From the NCBI RefSeq assembly GCF_000702265.1, contig NZ_KL370881.1, forward strand, positions 584,363 through 648,362: 64,000 nt of DNA, read 5' to 3'. This stretch comes from Butyrivibrio sp. NC2002 (GTDB taxonomy: Bacteria > Bacillota > Clostridia > Lachnospirales > Lachnospiraceae). The position numbers and the translations under genes were made by a program. Positions 41,858 to 51,610 of the stretch are shown here, piece after piece; position 1 is the stretch's first letter, and each line of letters begins with the position of its first letter. Under the pieces are notes generated by a model. It was not told the DNA's origin. It saw only the letters and a list, made by a program, of their open reading frames with translations, and ran no database searches.

Positions 41858-43714
41858 ATGAAGAAAAAGGTATTATCAATTTTACTTGCTTCTACAATGG
41901 TATTTTCACTTGCAGCATGTGGAACAAGTAATCCTGCAGGAACAGTTGAGAATGCAGACACAACTGAAGAAGCAGAAGAAACAGAAGATGCAGCTGAGGA
42001 AACAGAAGAGGAAACAGAAGAGGAAGAAGCTTCTGAAACTGAAGCATCTGAAGATGCAGAAGTTTCAGAGACTGCAGAAGCATCAGGCGATCTCGAGGGT
42101 GATCTCTCAGACATTATCCCTGAAGAGACAGTTACACTTGATGTATATGATCAGCTTGCTAACTATTCAGGCGAACAGACCGGTTGGTTTGGCAAGATCA
42201 TGCTTGATAAGTTCAATGTAAAACTCAATATCATTCCTGAAAACGACGGCGTATATGACACACGTATGGAATCAGGTAACCTCGGTGACATCGTAATCTG
42301 GGGTGCTGACGGTGATGACTATCAGCAGGCAGTAGACAAGGGAATGCTCTTTGACTGGGAAGAGGATGATCTTCTTACAGAGTATGGCCCTTATATCAAG
42401 GACAACGTTAGTGCAGCTCTTGAAAAGAACAAGAGCATTTCATCAGACGGAAAGCTCTACGGCTTTGGCTTTGACGTAACACGTTCTGCATCAGATCCCG
42501 GCTCATTCATGTATACATGGGATCTTAGATATGATCTGTACAACGAGATCGGATCTCCTGAAATTACAGATCTTGACAGCCTTGTAGATGTTCTAACGCA
42601 GATGAAGGAAGCATGCCCTACAGATGATAACGGAAACCCGACTTACGGTGTATCACTGTTCAATGACTGGGACGGCGACATGGTAATGTTCGTTAAGTCA
42701 ACAGCTACAGCTTATTATGGATATGATGAGTTTGGTCTTGGTCTCTATGATCCCAGCACTCAGACTTTCCATCCCGTACTTGAGGAGAATGGTCCTTACC
42801 TTACAGCACTTAAATTCTATAACACACTTTATCAGAAGGGACTTCTTGATCCTGATTCACAGACTCAGGGATTCAACGGTATGCAGGAAGATTACCAGAA
42901 TGGTACAGCATTCCTCAATGTATTTAACTTCATGGGCTCTGCACTTTATAACACACCCGATCACCTTGAGGCAGGAAAAGCTATGTTCCCTGTAAAGCCT
43001 TCAGAAGCTAAGCCTATCCGCTATGGTCTTAATGTTTACGGTGGAAACAGAATCTGGTCAATCGGTGCAAATACAGAATATCCTGAGCTTTGCATGGCTA
43101 TCATCAACTGGCTCACAACACCTGAGGGACGTATGACCGCTGAATATGGTCCTAAGGATGTTTGCTGGTACTATGATGAAAACGGCAACACATGCTTCAC
43201 AGAAACAGGTCTTGCCTGCAAGACAGACATCTCTACAGAGATGGGCAACGGTTACGAAGGAACATATGATGATGGTTCATTCAAGATGAACAACTCTACT
43301 TGGGCTCTTGATGCTCCTAACCCTGACAGCAACGGTGAGACATTCAACTATCGTAACTGGGCAAGCTACTCTACAGAAGCAGGCTCTGAGATCGAGAAGA
43401 AATGGAGAGACTGGGCAGGAGCAGCAACACCTGATGAGTATCTTGATAAGTATGACTACATCCTTTCACCCGGTACAATGTACATCGGCGGAGTTCGTTC
43501 TGACGAGCTTCAGGTTGTATGGGATCAGGTTTCAACCTGCGTAAAGGATAACTCATGGAAAGCAATCTATGCTGAATCTGATGAAGAGTTTGATTCAATT
43601 GTAGCTGAAATGAAACAGCAGGCTGAAGAATACGGCTATGAAGAGTGCATCGAGTTCCAGGAAAATGAAGCAAAACTCCGTGCAGAAGCTGAAGATGCTG
43701 CAATGGCAGAATAA
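41858..43714 (+). CDS. LplA-type solute-binding lipoprotein
   Basis: 618 residues. Lipobox SLAAC (Cys about 21), a Glu-rich linker of about 60 residues, then the binding domain (YSGEQTGWFGKIMLDKFNVKLNI; ESGNLGDIVIWG; NDWDGDMVMFVKSTATAYYGYDEFG). Codon use suggests high expression, and GGAGG is close to consensus. Main binding protein for the permeases upstream. Related along its length to the kinase-linked protein at 34280 (same FNDWDGD / KDWDGG block). Confidence 0.9.
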   Translation: MKKKVLSILLASTMVFSLAACGTSNPAGTVENADTTEEAEETEDAAEETEEETEEEEASETEASEDAEVSETAEASGDLEGDLSDIIPEETVTLDVYDQLANYSGEQTGWFGKIMLDKFNVKLNIIPENDGVYDTRMESGNLGDIVIWGADGDDYQQAVDKGMLFDWEEDDLLTEYGPYIKDNVSAALEKNKSISSDGKLYGFGFDVTRSASDPGSFMYTWDLRYDLYNEIGSPEITDLDSLVDVLTQMKEACPTDDNGNPTYGVSLFNDWDGDMVMFVKSTATAYYGYDEFGLGLYDPSTQTFHPVLEENGPYLTALKFYNTLYQKGLLDPDSQTQGFNGMQEDYQNGTAFLNVFNFMGSALYNTPDHLEAGKAMFPVKPSEAKPIRYGLNVYGGNRIWSIGANTEYPELCMAIINWLTTPEGRMTAEYGPKDVCWYYDENGNTCFTETGLACKTDISTEMGNGYEGTYDDGSFKMNNSTWALDAPNPDSNGETFNYRNWASYSTEAGSEIEKKWRDWAGAATPDEYLDKYDYILSPGTMYIGGVRSDELQVVWDQVSTCVKDNSWKAIYAESDEEFDSIVAEMKQQAEEYGYEECIEFQENEAKLRAEAEDAAMAE

Positions 43715-43748
43715 TAATTGCTCCTAATTGTTTTGAAATATTTATGTG

Positions 43749-43813
43749 GAAAAGCTGTAGCCTTCTGACTGCAGCTTTTCTTATATCATAGCGTTTTTAT
43801 CATATAAAACGCT
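43749..43813 (+). terminator. Double hairpin after LplA operon
   Basis: First stem GAAAAGCTG / CAGCTTTTC (43749-43780) followed by TTATATC. Second stem AGCGTTTT / AAAACGCT (43790-43813). The first is the likely terminator; the second may belong to the YesN leader. Confidence 0.6.
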
Positions 43814-43921
43814 CCGCTAAGGATTTTACCGGATGAAGTATTAATTTTTTAAGAAATGAATAATCAGTGTTATGGTAAAATTATTAATGCGCAGATGAAG
43901 AAGGCAGAAAGGATACTTTTC

Positions 43922-45511
43922 ATGGAAACCGTTTTAATTGCGGATGATGAGGAAAATATCAGAGAAGGAATAAAACTGATAATAGACTGGGAAGAACTCG
44001 GTTTTGAAATAGCAGGAGATGCAAGTAACGGAGAGGAAGCGCTTTCTGCTATAAAAAAGCTGAATCCTTCTCTTGTTGTCATGGATATGCAGATGCCCAA
44101 AATTCATGGGATCGACGTTATAAAAATGGCCAGGCAGCAGGGGTATGAGGGCTATTTCATTATTTTGTCAGGGTATTCCGATTTTTCATATGCAAGAGAT
44201 GCGATAAGAAACAATGTGACCAATTATATAACCAAGCCTGTTGATGAGGATGAATTATATGACACGGTCAAAAAAATAAAAGAGCAGATAGACAGACTAA
44301 GTAAAGAAGGCGGCAGGCTCGGCAAGATAAGGAAGAAGGCGAGAGGAGTTGTTGTGAATGAACTTCTTCTTGGCACTTATTTTGAAGAAGACAACAAGGA
44401 AGTAGATGAAGAACTTCTTGATGAACTTGGTAACATGAAGCTTTTGTATCCGCAATATCAGGTTCTTATACATGAAACCTATCATACCGGAAGTGAAAGG
44501 AAGGATTACAGACTGCCTGATATTCTCCCCACATTTCTGGATGATGGCAGCTACGAAATAACTACGATAGACAGAGACGAGTGCGTCCTGCTAAAAGGAA
44601 GGGCAGCGGTATCAAGGTTTGAAGATTTTATACTTCATTATGAGAAAGCTCCTATAGAGTCGGATAGCCCTTTGGATGCGATCTTTATTGCACTTGGGGA
44701 GAAGGTAGATTCACCTGATAAGATCGCAGCCTCTTATGAATCTGCAAAAAAGCTTGCCGGAAGGCGTTTCTTTTGTGACTATGGAGAGCATTTTGTAAGA
44801 GAAGAAGATCTGCTTAATGTTGATGGAAGCAAAACAAACCTGGAGAAGGAAGACAATTTCCTTGATAAAAACAGGCAGAAGGATATTGCCGAAAGCATTA
44901 TAAATGCAGTGGTTTCCGGAAACAGAAATGCAATGATAAACGAGCTTGTAAACTTATCTGACTATGTGAAAAATTCAGGTGAAGGAAGCAGTGATGTATG
45001 TTTGTATCTCACAGAGATACTTCTTCAGATAAAGGACAGGCTCTCAAAGCAGTATGTCGGATTATCAGATCTGTTCGACACCCATGCGGGAATAATAGAA
45101 TTTGTAGAAGGCAGATTTTATCTGTATGAAATAATCCAGTATATGACGGACATTCTTGACGAAGCTATAAAAAGGCTCCATGACAGGCAGGGTTCGGAAA
45201 ACGTAATAGCGGATATTATTTCCTATACAGAGAGAAATTATATGCAGCCTCTTACACTTGAAGATCTGGCTTTAAACTTTGGATATAACAGCGGATATCT
45301 GGGGAGGTTATTCACCAAGACAACAGGTACCGGCTACAACTATTACCTTAATGAGTGCAGGATAAAAAAAGCTAAAGAGCTCTTACTTGAGGGTAAATAT
45401 AAAGTATATGAAGTCGCGCAGCTTGTAGGATACAGCGACGTGGACTATTTTGGTAAGAAATTCAGAAAACATGCGGGGATGACACCCCAGGAATTCAAGA
45501 AAATGAATTAA
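43922..45511 (+). CDS. YesN-type response regulator with AraC domain
   Basis: About 529 residues from ATG 43922 (AAAGGA 9 nt upstream). Receiver domain with Asp 55 (LVVMDMQMP), KPVD motif near 106, and C-terminal AraC domain (LTLEDLALNFGYNSGYLGRLFTK; YEVAQLVGYSDVDYFGKKFRK). The likely partner of the YesM kinase at 36025. Immediately followed by GH42 and GH3 genes, which it may control along with the transporter. Confidence 0.9.
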   Translation: METVLIADDEENIREGIKLIIDWEELGFEIAGDASNGEEALSAIKKLNPSLVVMDMQMPKIHGIDVIKMARQQGYEGYFIILSGYSDFSYARDAIRNNVTNYITKPVDEDELYDTVKKIKEQIDRLSKEGGRLGKIRKKARGVVVNELLLGTYFEEDNKEVDEELLDELGNMKLLYPQYQVLIHETYHTGSERKDYRLPDILPTFLDDGSYEITTIDRDECVLLKGRAAVSRFEDFILHYEKAPIESDSPLDAIFIALGEKVDSPDKIAASYESAKKLAGRRFFCDYGEHFVREEDLLNVDGSKTNLEKEDNFLDKNRQKDIAESIINAVVSGNRNAMINELVNLSDYVKNSGEGSSDVCLYLTEILLQIKDRLSKQYVGLSDLFDTHAGIIEFVEGRFYLYEIIQYMTDILDEAIKRLHDRQGSENVIADIISYTERNYMQPLTLEDLALNFGYNSGYLGRLFTKTTGTGYNYYLNECRIKKAKELLLEGKYKVYEVAQLVGYSDVDYFGKKFRKHAGMTPQEFKKMN

Positions 45512-45525
45512 TATATTTAGGAGGC

Positions 45526-47559
45526 ATGATGAGCTGGAATAATAGTTTGAAAAAGGTTCCTTATGGTGGAGATTATAATCCGGAGCAGTGGCCGGAAGAA
45601 GTATGGGAAGAGGATATGAGACTCTTTAAGAAAGCGGGTATAGATACCGTTACTCTTAACGTCTTTTCCTGGGCATCCCTTCAGCCTTCTGAGGACGAAT
45701 ATGATTTTGACAAGCTTGAAAAAATCGTGAAGCTTGTAACAGACAATGATATGAATATAATCATGGCAACATCGACTGCAGCGCATCCTGCATGGATGGC
45801 AAAAAGATATCCCGATGTTTTGAGAACCGACTACGAAGGCAGAAAAAGAAAGTTTGGCGGAAGACACAATTCATGCCCGAACAGCCCTACTTACAGAAAA
45901 TATTCGGCAAGACTCGCGTCCAGACTTGCAGATAAATTTAAAAACCAAAAGAACATAATCGCATGGCATATATCAAATGAATATGGCGGAGAGTGCCACT
46001 GCGAGAGGTGCGAAGAAGCCTTCAGAAAATGGGTGCAGGAAAAATACAAGACAATTTACAACGTAAATAAAGCCTGGAACACATCCTTCTGGGGACACAC
46101 CTTCTACGATTTTGATGAAATAGTAACTCCGAATGCCCTCTCGGAGGAATTTATGATGGGTTACAGACCACACACTGACTTCCAGGGAATATCACTCGAT
46201 TACAGAAGATTCATGTCTGATTCCATACTTGAGTGCTATTGCATTGAAAGAGACGAGGTTAAAAAAGTAATTCCGGATGCATACGTTACGACAAACCTCA
46301 TGGAGTTCTACAAGCCTCTTGATTATGCAAAGTGGGCCAAGGAAATGGACTTTGTTTCCTGGGACAGCTATCCGCAGCCTGACTACACACCTCAGAAAAC
46401 AGCCATGGGCCATGACCTTATGAGAGGCATAGGAGACGGAAAACCATTTGCACTGATGGAGCAGACACCGAGTGTTACCAACTGGCAACCCTATAATGCT
46501 CTTAAGAGGCCCGGAGTTATGAGGCTTCTTAGTTATCAGGCGATGGCTCATGGAGCAGATACGGTTTTGTTTTTCCAGATGAGAAGAAGCATAGGAGCAT
46601 GTGAAAAATATCACGGCGCTGTCATAGATCATGTGGGAACAAGTGAGACCAGAGTATTCAGGGAGGTTTCAGAGCTTGGAAGAGAGCTTAAGGAGCTCGG
46701 GAAAAAGACAATAGGCATGACTACAAAATCCGATGTTGCTGTCATGTTTGACTGGGATAACTGGTGGTCAGTTGAATATTCAGCAGGCCCAAGCAACGAT
46801 CTGTATTACAGGGATCAGATCACCAAATATTATGAAGCTATAAGGAAGATGAATATCAATGTTGATATCATATCTCAGGATAGCGATCTTTCGAAGTACA
46901 AGGTTGTAATAGCACCGGTGCTCTATATGATAAAGAGTGACCTTGATCAGAGGATCAGATCATTTGTTGAAAACGGCGGAAGCTTTGTGACAACATTTTT
47001 CAGCGGATACGTGCAGGAAAACGACCTTGTAATAACAGGAGGATATCCGGGAAAGCTTCGCGATATTCTCGGCATATGGGTTGAAGAAACGGATGCTTAT
47101 CCGGAAGGAAAAAACAATTCATTTAGCTATCATGGCAGGAGATATCCTGCAAAAACTCTCTGTGACCTCATCCACCTTGAGGGTGCAAAGATGCTGGATG
47201 ATTACGGATATCTTGAAGACTTCTATCAGGGTATGCCTGTTGTTACATCCAAAAAGCTTGGCGGCGGAAGAGCATATTATGTTGCAACAGAATCCGATAT
47301 GGATTTTTACAGCGCCTTTTTATCAGATGTATTATCCAAGGCAGGTGTCCACAAGGTGATGTATACATCGGGCGATGTTGAAGTAACTAGCAGAGAAGAT
47401 GAAGACAGAAAAATGTTATATATCCTTAATCATGGAGATGGCGAGGGTATATATGAACTTCCGGAGGACGGAGTTGAGCTCATAAGCGGAATAGAACTTG
47501 CATCAGGTATGCACAGGATTGCAGCAAAAGATGTACATGTTATAGAAATAAAGAAATGA
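45526..47559 (+). CDS. GH42 beta-galactosidase
   Basis: 677 residues, cytoplasmic. N-terminal barrel with acid/base Glu 152 in WHISNEYGG, the zinc cysteines C117, C157, C159 and C162 (ECHCERC), and a nucleophile Glu in FALMEQTPS. The trimerisation domain (VIAPVLYMI, ENGGSFVTTFFSGYV) and C-terminal small domain follow. Releases galactose (or arabinose) from short oligosaccharides. The ATGs at 45526 and 45529 are adjacent; AGGAGG precedes. It couples by 4 nt overlap to the GH3 gene region. Confidence 0.93.
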   Translation: MMSWNNSLKKVPYGGDYNPEQWPEEVWEEDMRLFKKAGIDTVTLNVFSWASLQPSEDEYDFDKLEKIVKLVTDNDMNIIMATSTAAHPAWMAKRYPDVLRTDYEGRKRKFGGRHNSCPNSPTYRKYSARLASRLADKFKNQKNIIAWHISNEYGGECHCERCEEAFRKWVQEKYKTIYNVNKAWNTSFWGHTFYDFDEIVTPNALSEEFMMGYRPHTDFQGISLDYRRFMSDSILECYCIERDEVKKVIPDAYVTTNLMEFYKPLDYAKWAKEMDFVSWDSYPQPDYTPQKTAMGHDLMRGIGDGKPFALMEQTPSVTNWQPYNALKRPGVMRLLSYQAMAHGADTVLFFQMRRSIGACEKYHGAVIDHVGTSETRVFREVSELGRELKELGKKTIGMTTKSDVAVMFDWDNWWSVEYSAGPSNDLYYRDQITKYYEAIRKMNINVDIISQDSDLSKYKVVIAPVLYMIKSDLDQRIRSFVENGGSFVTTFFSGYVQENDLVITGGYPGKLRDILGIWVEETDAYPEGKNNSFSYHGRRYPAKTLCDLIHLEGAKMLDDYGYLEDFYQGMPVVTSKKLGGGRAYYVATESDMDFYSAFLSDVLSKAGVHKVMYTSGDVEVTSREDEDRKMLYILNHGDGEGIYELPEDGVELISGIELASGMHRIAAKDVHVIEIKK

Positions 47560-47570
47560 GAGGGAATCAA

Positions 47571-49655
47571 ATGGAAGGAAGTATTCAGACACTGAAACTT
47601 AGAGCTGAGGAAATACTTGAACAGCTTACACTTGATGAAAAAATAGGAATGATCCACGGCAATGAACTCTTTAGGACGAAAGGTGTGGAGAGACTTGGAA
47701 TACCGCCTCTTACTATGTCTGATGGACCCTGCGGAGTAAGAGCTGATTTCAAAGAAAGAGAATGGATTCCTGTCGGAAATACGGATGATTATGTTACTTA
47801 TCTTCCCTGTAACAGTGCGATCGCATCTACCTGGGACAGGAATCTTGCAGGCAGGGCAGGCTCCATACTTGGCGAAGAAGCAAGAGGACGCGGAAAAGAT
47901 GTTATTCTTGCACCGGGCATGAACCTGAAAAGAACTCCTCTGTGCGGAAGAAACTTTGAGTATTTCAGCGAAGATCCATTCCTTACATCACAGCTGGCAA
48001 CAGAGCATGTAAAGGGTGTTCAGAGCTGGGACGTAGCAGCATGCCTTAAACACTTTGCTCTTAATCATCAGGAGACAGCAAGGCTTGAAGTTGATGAAGA
48101 AATAGATGAAGAAGTTCTAAGAGATTTGTACCTTCAGGTGTTTAAGGATGTAATAGATGATGCCAATCCTTACAGTATCATGAGTGCTTACAACAAAATC
48201 TATGGAGAGTACTGCAGCCAGAGTAAGTTCCTGCTTGGTGATATCTTAAGAGGTGAGTGGGGCTATGATGGCTTTGTAGTATCAGACTGGGGTGCTGTAC
48301 ATGATACAGTAAAGGCAGCAGAAGCAGATATAGACTGTGAGATGTCAGTAACTTATGATTTTGATGATTACAAATTTGCCAATCCGCTCAAGGAAAAAGT
48401 ATTAAGCGGCGAAGTGGATGAAGCACTTATAGATAAAAAAGTTCTCCATATTCTGATCCTTATGCTCAGACTGAATATGATCGGTGAAGACAGATTAGAG
48501 AGAAAAGATGCTTCCTATAACACAATGGCTGCAAGGCAGAACTGCCTTGAAATAGCAAGAGGCAGTGTTGTCTTATTGAAGAATGATGGAATCCTTCCTT
48601 TGATAAGACCTGTGATCAAGGAAAAGAAGATCCTTGTTATAGGCGAAAATGCAAACCGCATTCATTCAAACGGAGGCGGAAGTGCTGAGATCAAAGCGCT
48701 TTATGAGATATCTCCTCTTATGGGACTTAAGTCAAGGATCGGAGGAAGTACTAAGATAGATTATCTTCCGGGATATTGCAGCAAGATAGACGCTGACATG
48801 ACCCCCGAAGGAACAAACTGGCAGGCGATAAGTCTTGAAAACAGCGGCGGCAAATCTGCCGGTGAAGAAAAGGCAAAGAAGGAACTTTCGGAATACAGAA
48901 AAAAGATAAGAGAAGAAGCTCTGTCTAAGTGCATGGATTACGACTATGTTATTTTTGTGGGTGGTCTTAATCATGAGATTGACACAGAAGGCTTGGACAG
49001 AAAAGATATCAGCCTTCCCTATGAGCAGGACGAGCTTATAGAAGCACTTCTTGAAAAAAGACCTGATACTATTGTCTGCATGATAGGCGGCGGAGCAGTA
49101 GATATGACAAAATGGCTTTCAAACTGCAAGGCTCTTATCTATATGTATTATAATGGCATGGAAGGCGGTAATGCCCTTGCAGAGGTTATCATTGGAGATA
49201 TAGCTCCTTCCGGACACCTTGCAGAGACATTCTACTGTTCCGCCAAAGATTCATCGGGTGTTTCACTTGGTGACTGCGGTGATGAGAAGCTTGTCCATTA
49301 TAGAGAGGGATTCGATATTGGTTACAGATATACCTGTAAGCACAACATCCCTGTACAGTTTCCTTTTGGCTACGGTCTTACATATTCCGAGTTTGAATTG
49401 TCAGATCTTCAGCTTAAACTAAACGGCAGAATACTGAAAGGAAAGCTTGAAAATAAGGGCGAAGTCGATGCAACACAGGTTGTTCAGATATACAGACTTG
49501 CGGATGAAACAAAAGATTATATCTCTCTTGTAGGTTTTGAGAAGATTTATTTGCGTGCAGGTGGTATTATGGACTTTGAAATTCCTGTAAAGGATAAGTC
49601 AGGAATGGGTAAATATGCTGTGGGATTTGATGTTTTGCATCTTCAGGAAGTGTGA
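47571..49655 (+). CDS. GH3 beta-glucosidase
   Basis: About 694 residues from ATG 47571 (AGAGGGA upstream). Domain 1 carries SDGPCGVR, LKRTPLCGRNFEYFSEDP and KHFALNHQE, with nucleophile Asp 239 in VVSDWGAVHD. The alpha/beta-sandwich domain follows (LVIGENANRIHSNGGGSAEI, GGLNHEIDTEG), and a fibronectin-III-like end (PFGYGLTYSEFELSD). Slightly short for GH3 beta-glucosidases but complete. Cytoplasmic partner of GH42 in degrading imported glycosides. Confidence 0.92.
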   Translation: MEGSIQTLKLRAEEILEQLTLDEKIGMIHGNELFRTKGVERLGIPPLTMSDGPCGVRADFKEREWIPVGNTDDYVTYLPCNSAIASTWDRNLAGRAGSILGEEARGRGKDVILAPGMNLKRTPLCGRNFEYFSEDPFLTSQLATEHVKGVQSWDVAACLKHFALNHQETARLEVDEEIDEEVLRDLYLQVFKDVIDDANPYSIMSAYNKIYGEYCSQSKFLLGDILRGEWGYDGFVVSDWGAVHDTVKAAEADIDCEMSVTYDFDDYKFANPLKEKVLSGEVDEALIDKKVLHILILMLRLNMIGEDRLERKDASYNTMAARQNCLEIARGSVVLLKNDGILPLIRPVIKEKKILVIGENANRIHSNGGGSAEIKALYEISPLMGLKSRIGGSTKIDYLPGYCSKIDADMTPEGTNWQAISLENSGGKSAGEEKAKKELSEYRKKIREEALSKCMDYDYVIFVGGLNHEIDTEGLDRKDISLPYEQDELIEALLEKRPDTIVCMIGGGAVDMTKWLSNCKALIYMYYNGMEGGNALAEVIIGDIAPSGHLAETFYCSAKDSSGVSLGDCGDEKLVHYREGFDIGYRYTCKHNIPVQFPFGYGLTYSEFELSDLQLKLNGRILKGKLENKGEVDATQVVQIYRLADETKDYISLVGFEKIYLRAGGIMDFEIPVKDKSGMGKYAVGFDVLHLQEV

Positions 49656-49672
49656 CATTTAAAGGGGGTCAT

Positions 49673-50458
49673 ATGTACAACATAAAGTGTGATGTACATA
49701 CGCATTTGCTTAGTCTTTTTGGGGAAGTATCTTTGGATGAAATAGCTAAGGCAGCAGATATGGCTGGCATTGAGCTTATTGCAGATACAAAAGGCTTTAG
49801 CTCTCTGGTTGTTTCATCAGATGAAGACATGAGGGTTCATGGTCTTTTTAAAGAAAAAGATGATGTGAAAATAGCAGAAAGCAAAGTAAATATCCTTCAG
49901 GGCTGCGATGTTAATATCGCAAGCCCTGAGGGTTATCTTTTTGGTATAGGCCTTCCTGTTTGCAAAGAAAAAAGAGAAGATGCTTTCAATAATTTAAGAG
50001 ACATTGTAAAAGCAGCGAACATGCCGGATTTTCTGGTTGCTCAAGCATCGAAAAGACTTGGCTTATATGGTATAAACAGTATGGATGCAACCAAAATGTT
50101 TATAAAAGTTGCAGAAGATCCAAGGATTTTGATGCTAAGTTATCTGGGAAGATGTAATATAAACTTTGAAGTTAATGAACTTTTGAATAGACTTCGTGAA
50201 CTTGGCAAGCCTATTGCGATCAGTGAAAAGAGCCTGACCATAAGTGATGATATAACAAACAGAGTCAGGAAAATAATGGAAAAGTGTGCTCAGCTGTCAG
50301 TCATGGTCTGCATTTGCAGTGAAGCACAGAGTATAGATGGAATAGGAAATTTTGAAGAAGTTAAGAAGCTTCTTCTGGAAATAGATTTTCCGGGAGACCT
50401 TATAATGAACAGGGATGCAGAAACATTTCTTGCAAAATATAAGGCTGCCGGTTTTTAA
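49673..50458 (+). CDS. PHP-fold protein lacking most metal ligands
   Basis: About 261 residues from ATG 49673 (AAAGGGGG upstream). The start CDVHTHL matches the PHP HxH motif, and the rest follows the YcdX-type PHP layout. The later ligand motifs are changed: the usual ITDHG reads IADTKG, the G-x-E motif reads GCDVN, the HPG motif reads YLG, the EINNSS region reads AISEKSL, and the final SDAH reads SEAQ. It is therefore probably a non-catalytic or altered PHP protein. Sits between GH3 and the ABC ATPase, with short gaps, and so is likely part of the same transcript. Confidence 0.65.
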   Translation: MYNIKCDVHTHLLSLFGEVSLDEIAKAADMAGIELIADTKGFSSLVVSSDEDMRVHGLFKEKDDVKIAESKVNILQGCDVNIASPEGYLFGIGLPVCKEKREDAFNNLRDIVKAANMPDFLVAQASKRLGLYGINSMDATKMFIKVAEDPRILMLSYLGRCNINFEVNELLNRLRELGKPIAISEKSLTISDDITNRVRKIMEKCAQLSVMVCICSEAQSIDGIGNFEEVKKLLLEIDFPGDLIMNRDAETFLAKYKAAGF

Positions 50459-50491
50459 AAAACATATTCTAATGGTGGAGAATACAGGGAA

Positions 50492-51589
50492 ATGAAAATA
50501 GTTTTGGATCATATCACAAAAAAATTCCCAAACATAAATAAAAAGGAAAAATCCGAAGTCACTGCTGTAGATGACTTTTCCTACGAGATACCGGATGGCA
50601 AGCTTGTTGCGCTTCTTGGCCCTTCAGGCTGTGGTAAGAGCACGATCCTGAACCTCATAAGCGGACTTGAAAAGCCTACGCAGGGAAAAGTGTTTTTTGG
50701 AGATGATGATGTAACAGGACTTCCTGCAGAAAACAGAGGAGTTGGTCTTGTTTTTCAGAACTATGCACTCTACCCTCATCTTACGGTAAGAGAAAATATA
50801 AGATTTCCTCTTGAAAACCTTAAGGGAGACAAAAAGCTTTCCAAAGAAGAGATGGAAGAGAAGGTCCAAAGAGTGGCAAAGCTTGTGCAGATCGAAGCGC
50901 TTCTCGATAGGAGACCTTCGGAAATGTCCGGCGGACAGCAGCAGAGAGTGGCAATTGCCAGAGCTCTTGTGAAAAAACCAAAGGTTCTCCTGCTTGATGA
51001 GCCTTTGTCCAATCTTGATGCAAGGCTGAGACTTCAGACAAGGGAAGAGCTTAGAAGAATTCAGCTTGAAACAGGCATTACAACTATTTTTGTAACGCAT
51101 GATCAGGAAGAAGCCATGAGTATTTCTGACTATATCGTGGTTATGAAAGAGGGAAGACTTATGCAAAAAGGAGTTCCCCAGAAGGTTTATGACAGCCCGG
51201 ATAATCTCTTTGTTGCAAAGTTTTTGGGAACGCCCCAGATCAATGTGTTTAGCGGAGAGATAAAAGACAATGCCCTTTTCATTGGAAAAGATAAGATAAG
51301 GGATGGAATAAACTCTATAGACAAAAAAGTCTATGTAGGAGTAAGACCGGAAGGCTTTGAGCCCTCTAAGGATGGTGTCCTTAGGTGTGAATTCCAAAAG
51401 CTTGAGGTTATGGGACGAGATGCAAGCATCTTAAGTCATAATGACAACTTCGACGGAACAGTGATAAGGTCTATCATTCCTTCAGATACAGAGGTAAAGA
51501 CTACAGGAGGGGAGATTGTATTTAATCTTAAGCCGTGGAAAACTTTTGTATTTGATAGCGTAAGCGAAGAGAGAATTCTTATAGATTAA
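50492..51589 (+). CDS. MalK/UgpC/MsmK-type sugar ABC ATPase
   Basis: 365 residues. Walker A GPSGCGKST (about 43-51), signature MSGGQQQRVAIARA, Walker B VLLLDEPLSNLD, switch His VTHD, and a C-terminal regulatory domain with TOBE-like features (VYVGVRPEGFEPS). It energizes the MalF/MalG pair that follows, and may also serve the LplB/LplC permeases at 39339-41795, which lack an ATPase. Complete, 22 nt before the MalF-type gene. Confidence 0.92.
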   Translation: MKIVLDHITKKFPNINKKEKSEVTAVDDFSYEIPDGKLVALLGPSGCGKSTILNLISGLEKPTQGKVFFGDDDVTGLPAENRGVGLVFQNYALYPHLTVRENIRFPLENLKGDKKLSKEEMEEKVQRVAKLVQIEALLDRRPSEMSGGQQQRVAIARALVKKPKVLLLDEPLSNLDARLRLQTREELRRIQLETGITTIFVTHDQEEAMSISDYIVVMKEGRLMQKGVPQKVYDSPDNLFVAKFLGTPQINVFSGEIKDNALFIGKDKIRDGINSIDKKVYVGVRPEGFEPSKDGVLRCEFQKLEVMGRDASILSHNDNFDGTVIRSIIPSDTEVKTTGGEIVFNLKPWKTFVFDSVSEERILID

Positions 51590-51610
51590 CACTTTTAGAG
51601 GACTTTACTG

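Noticed and set aside
41770..42114. 114-codon Ser-rich frame on the minus strand
   Set aside because: It is the antisense of the acidic linker of the LplA-like lipoprotein, and the same artefact appears opposite the linkers at 18.7 and 22.8 kb.
50624..51397. 257-codon frame opposite the ABC ATPase
   Set aside because: Antisense to Walker A, signature and Walker B of the ATPase.
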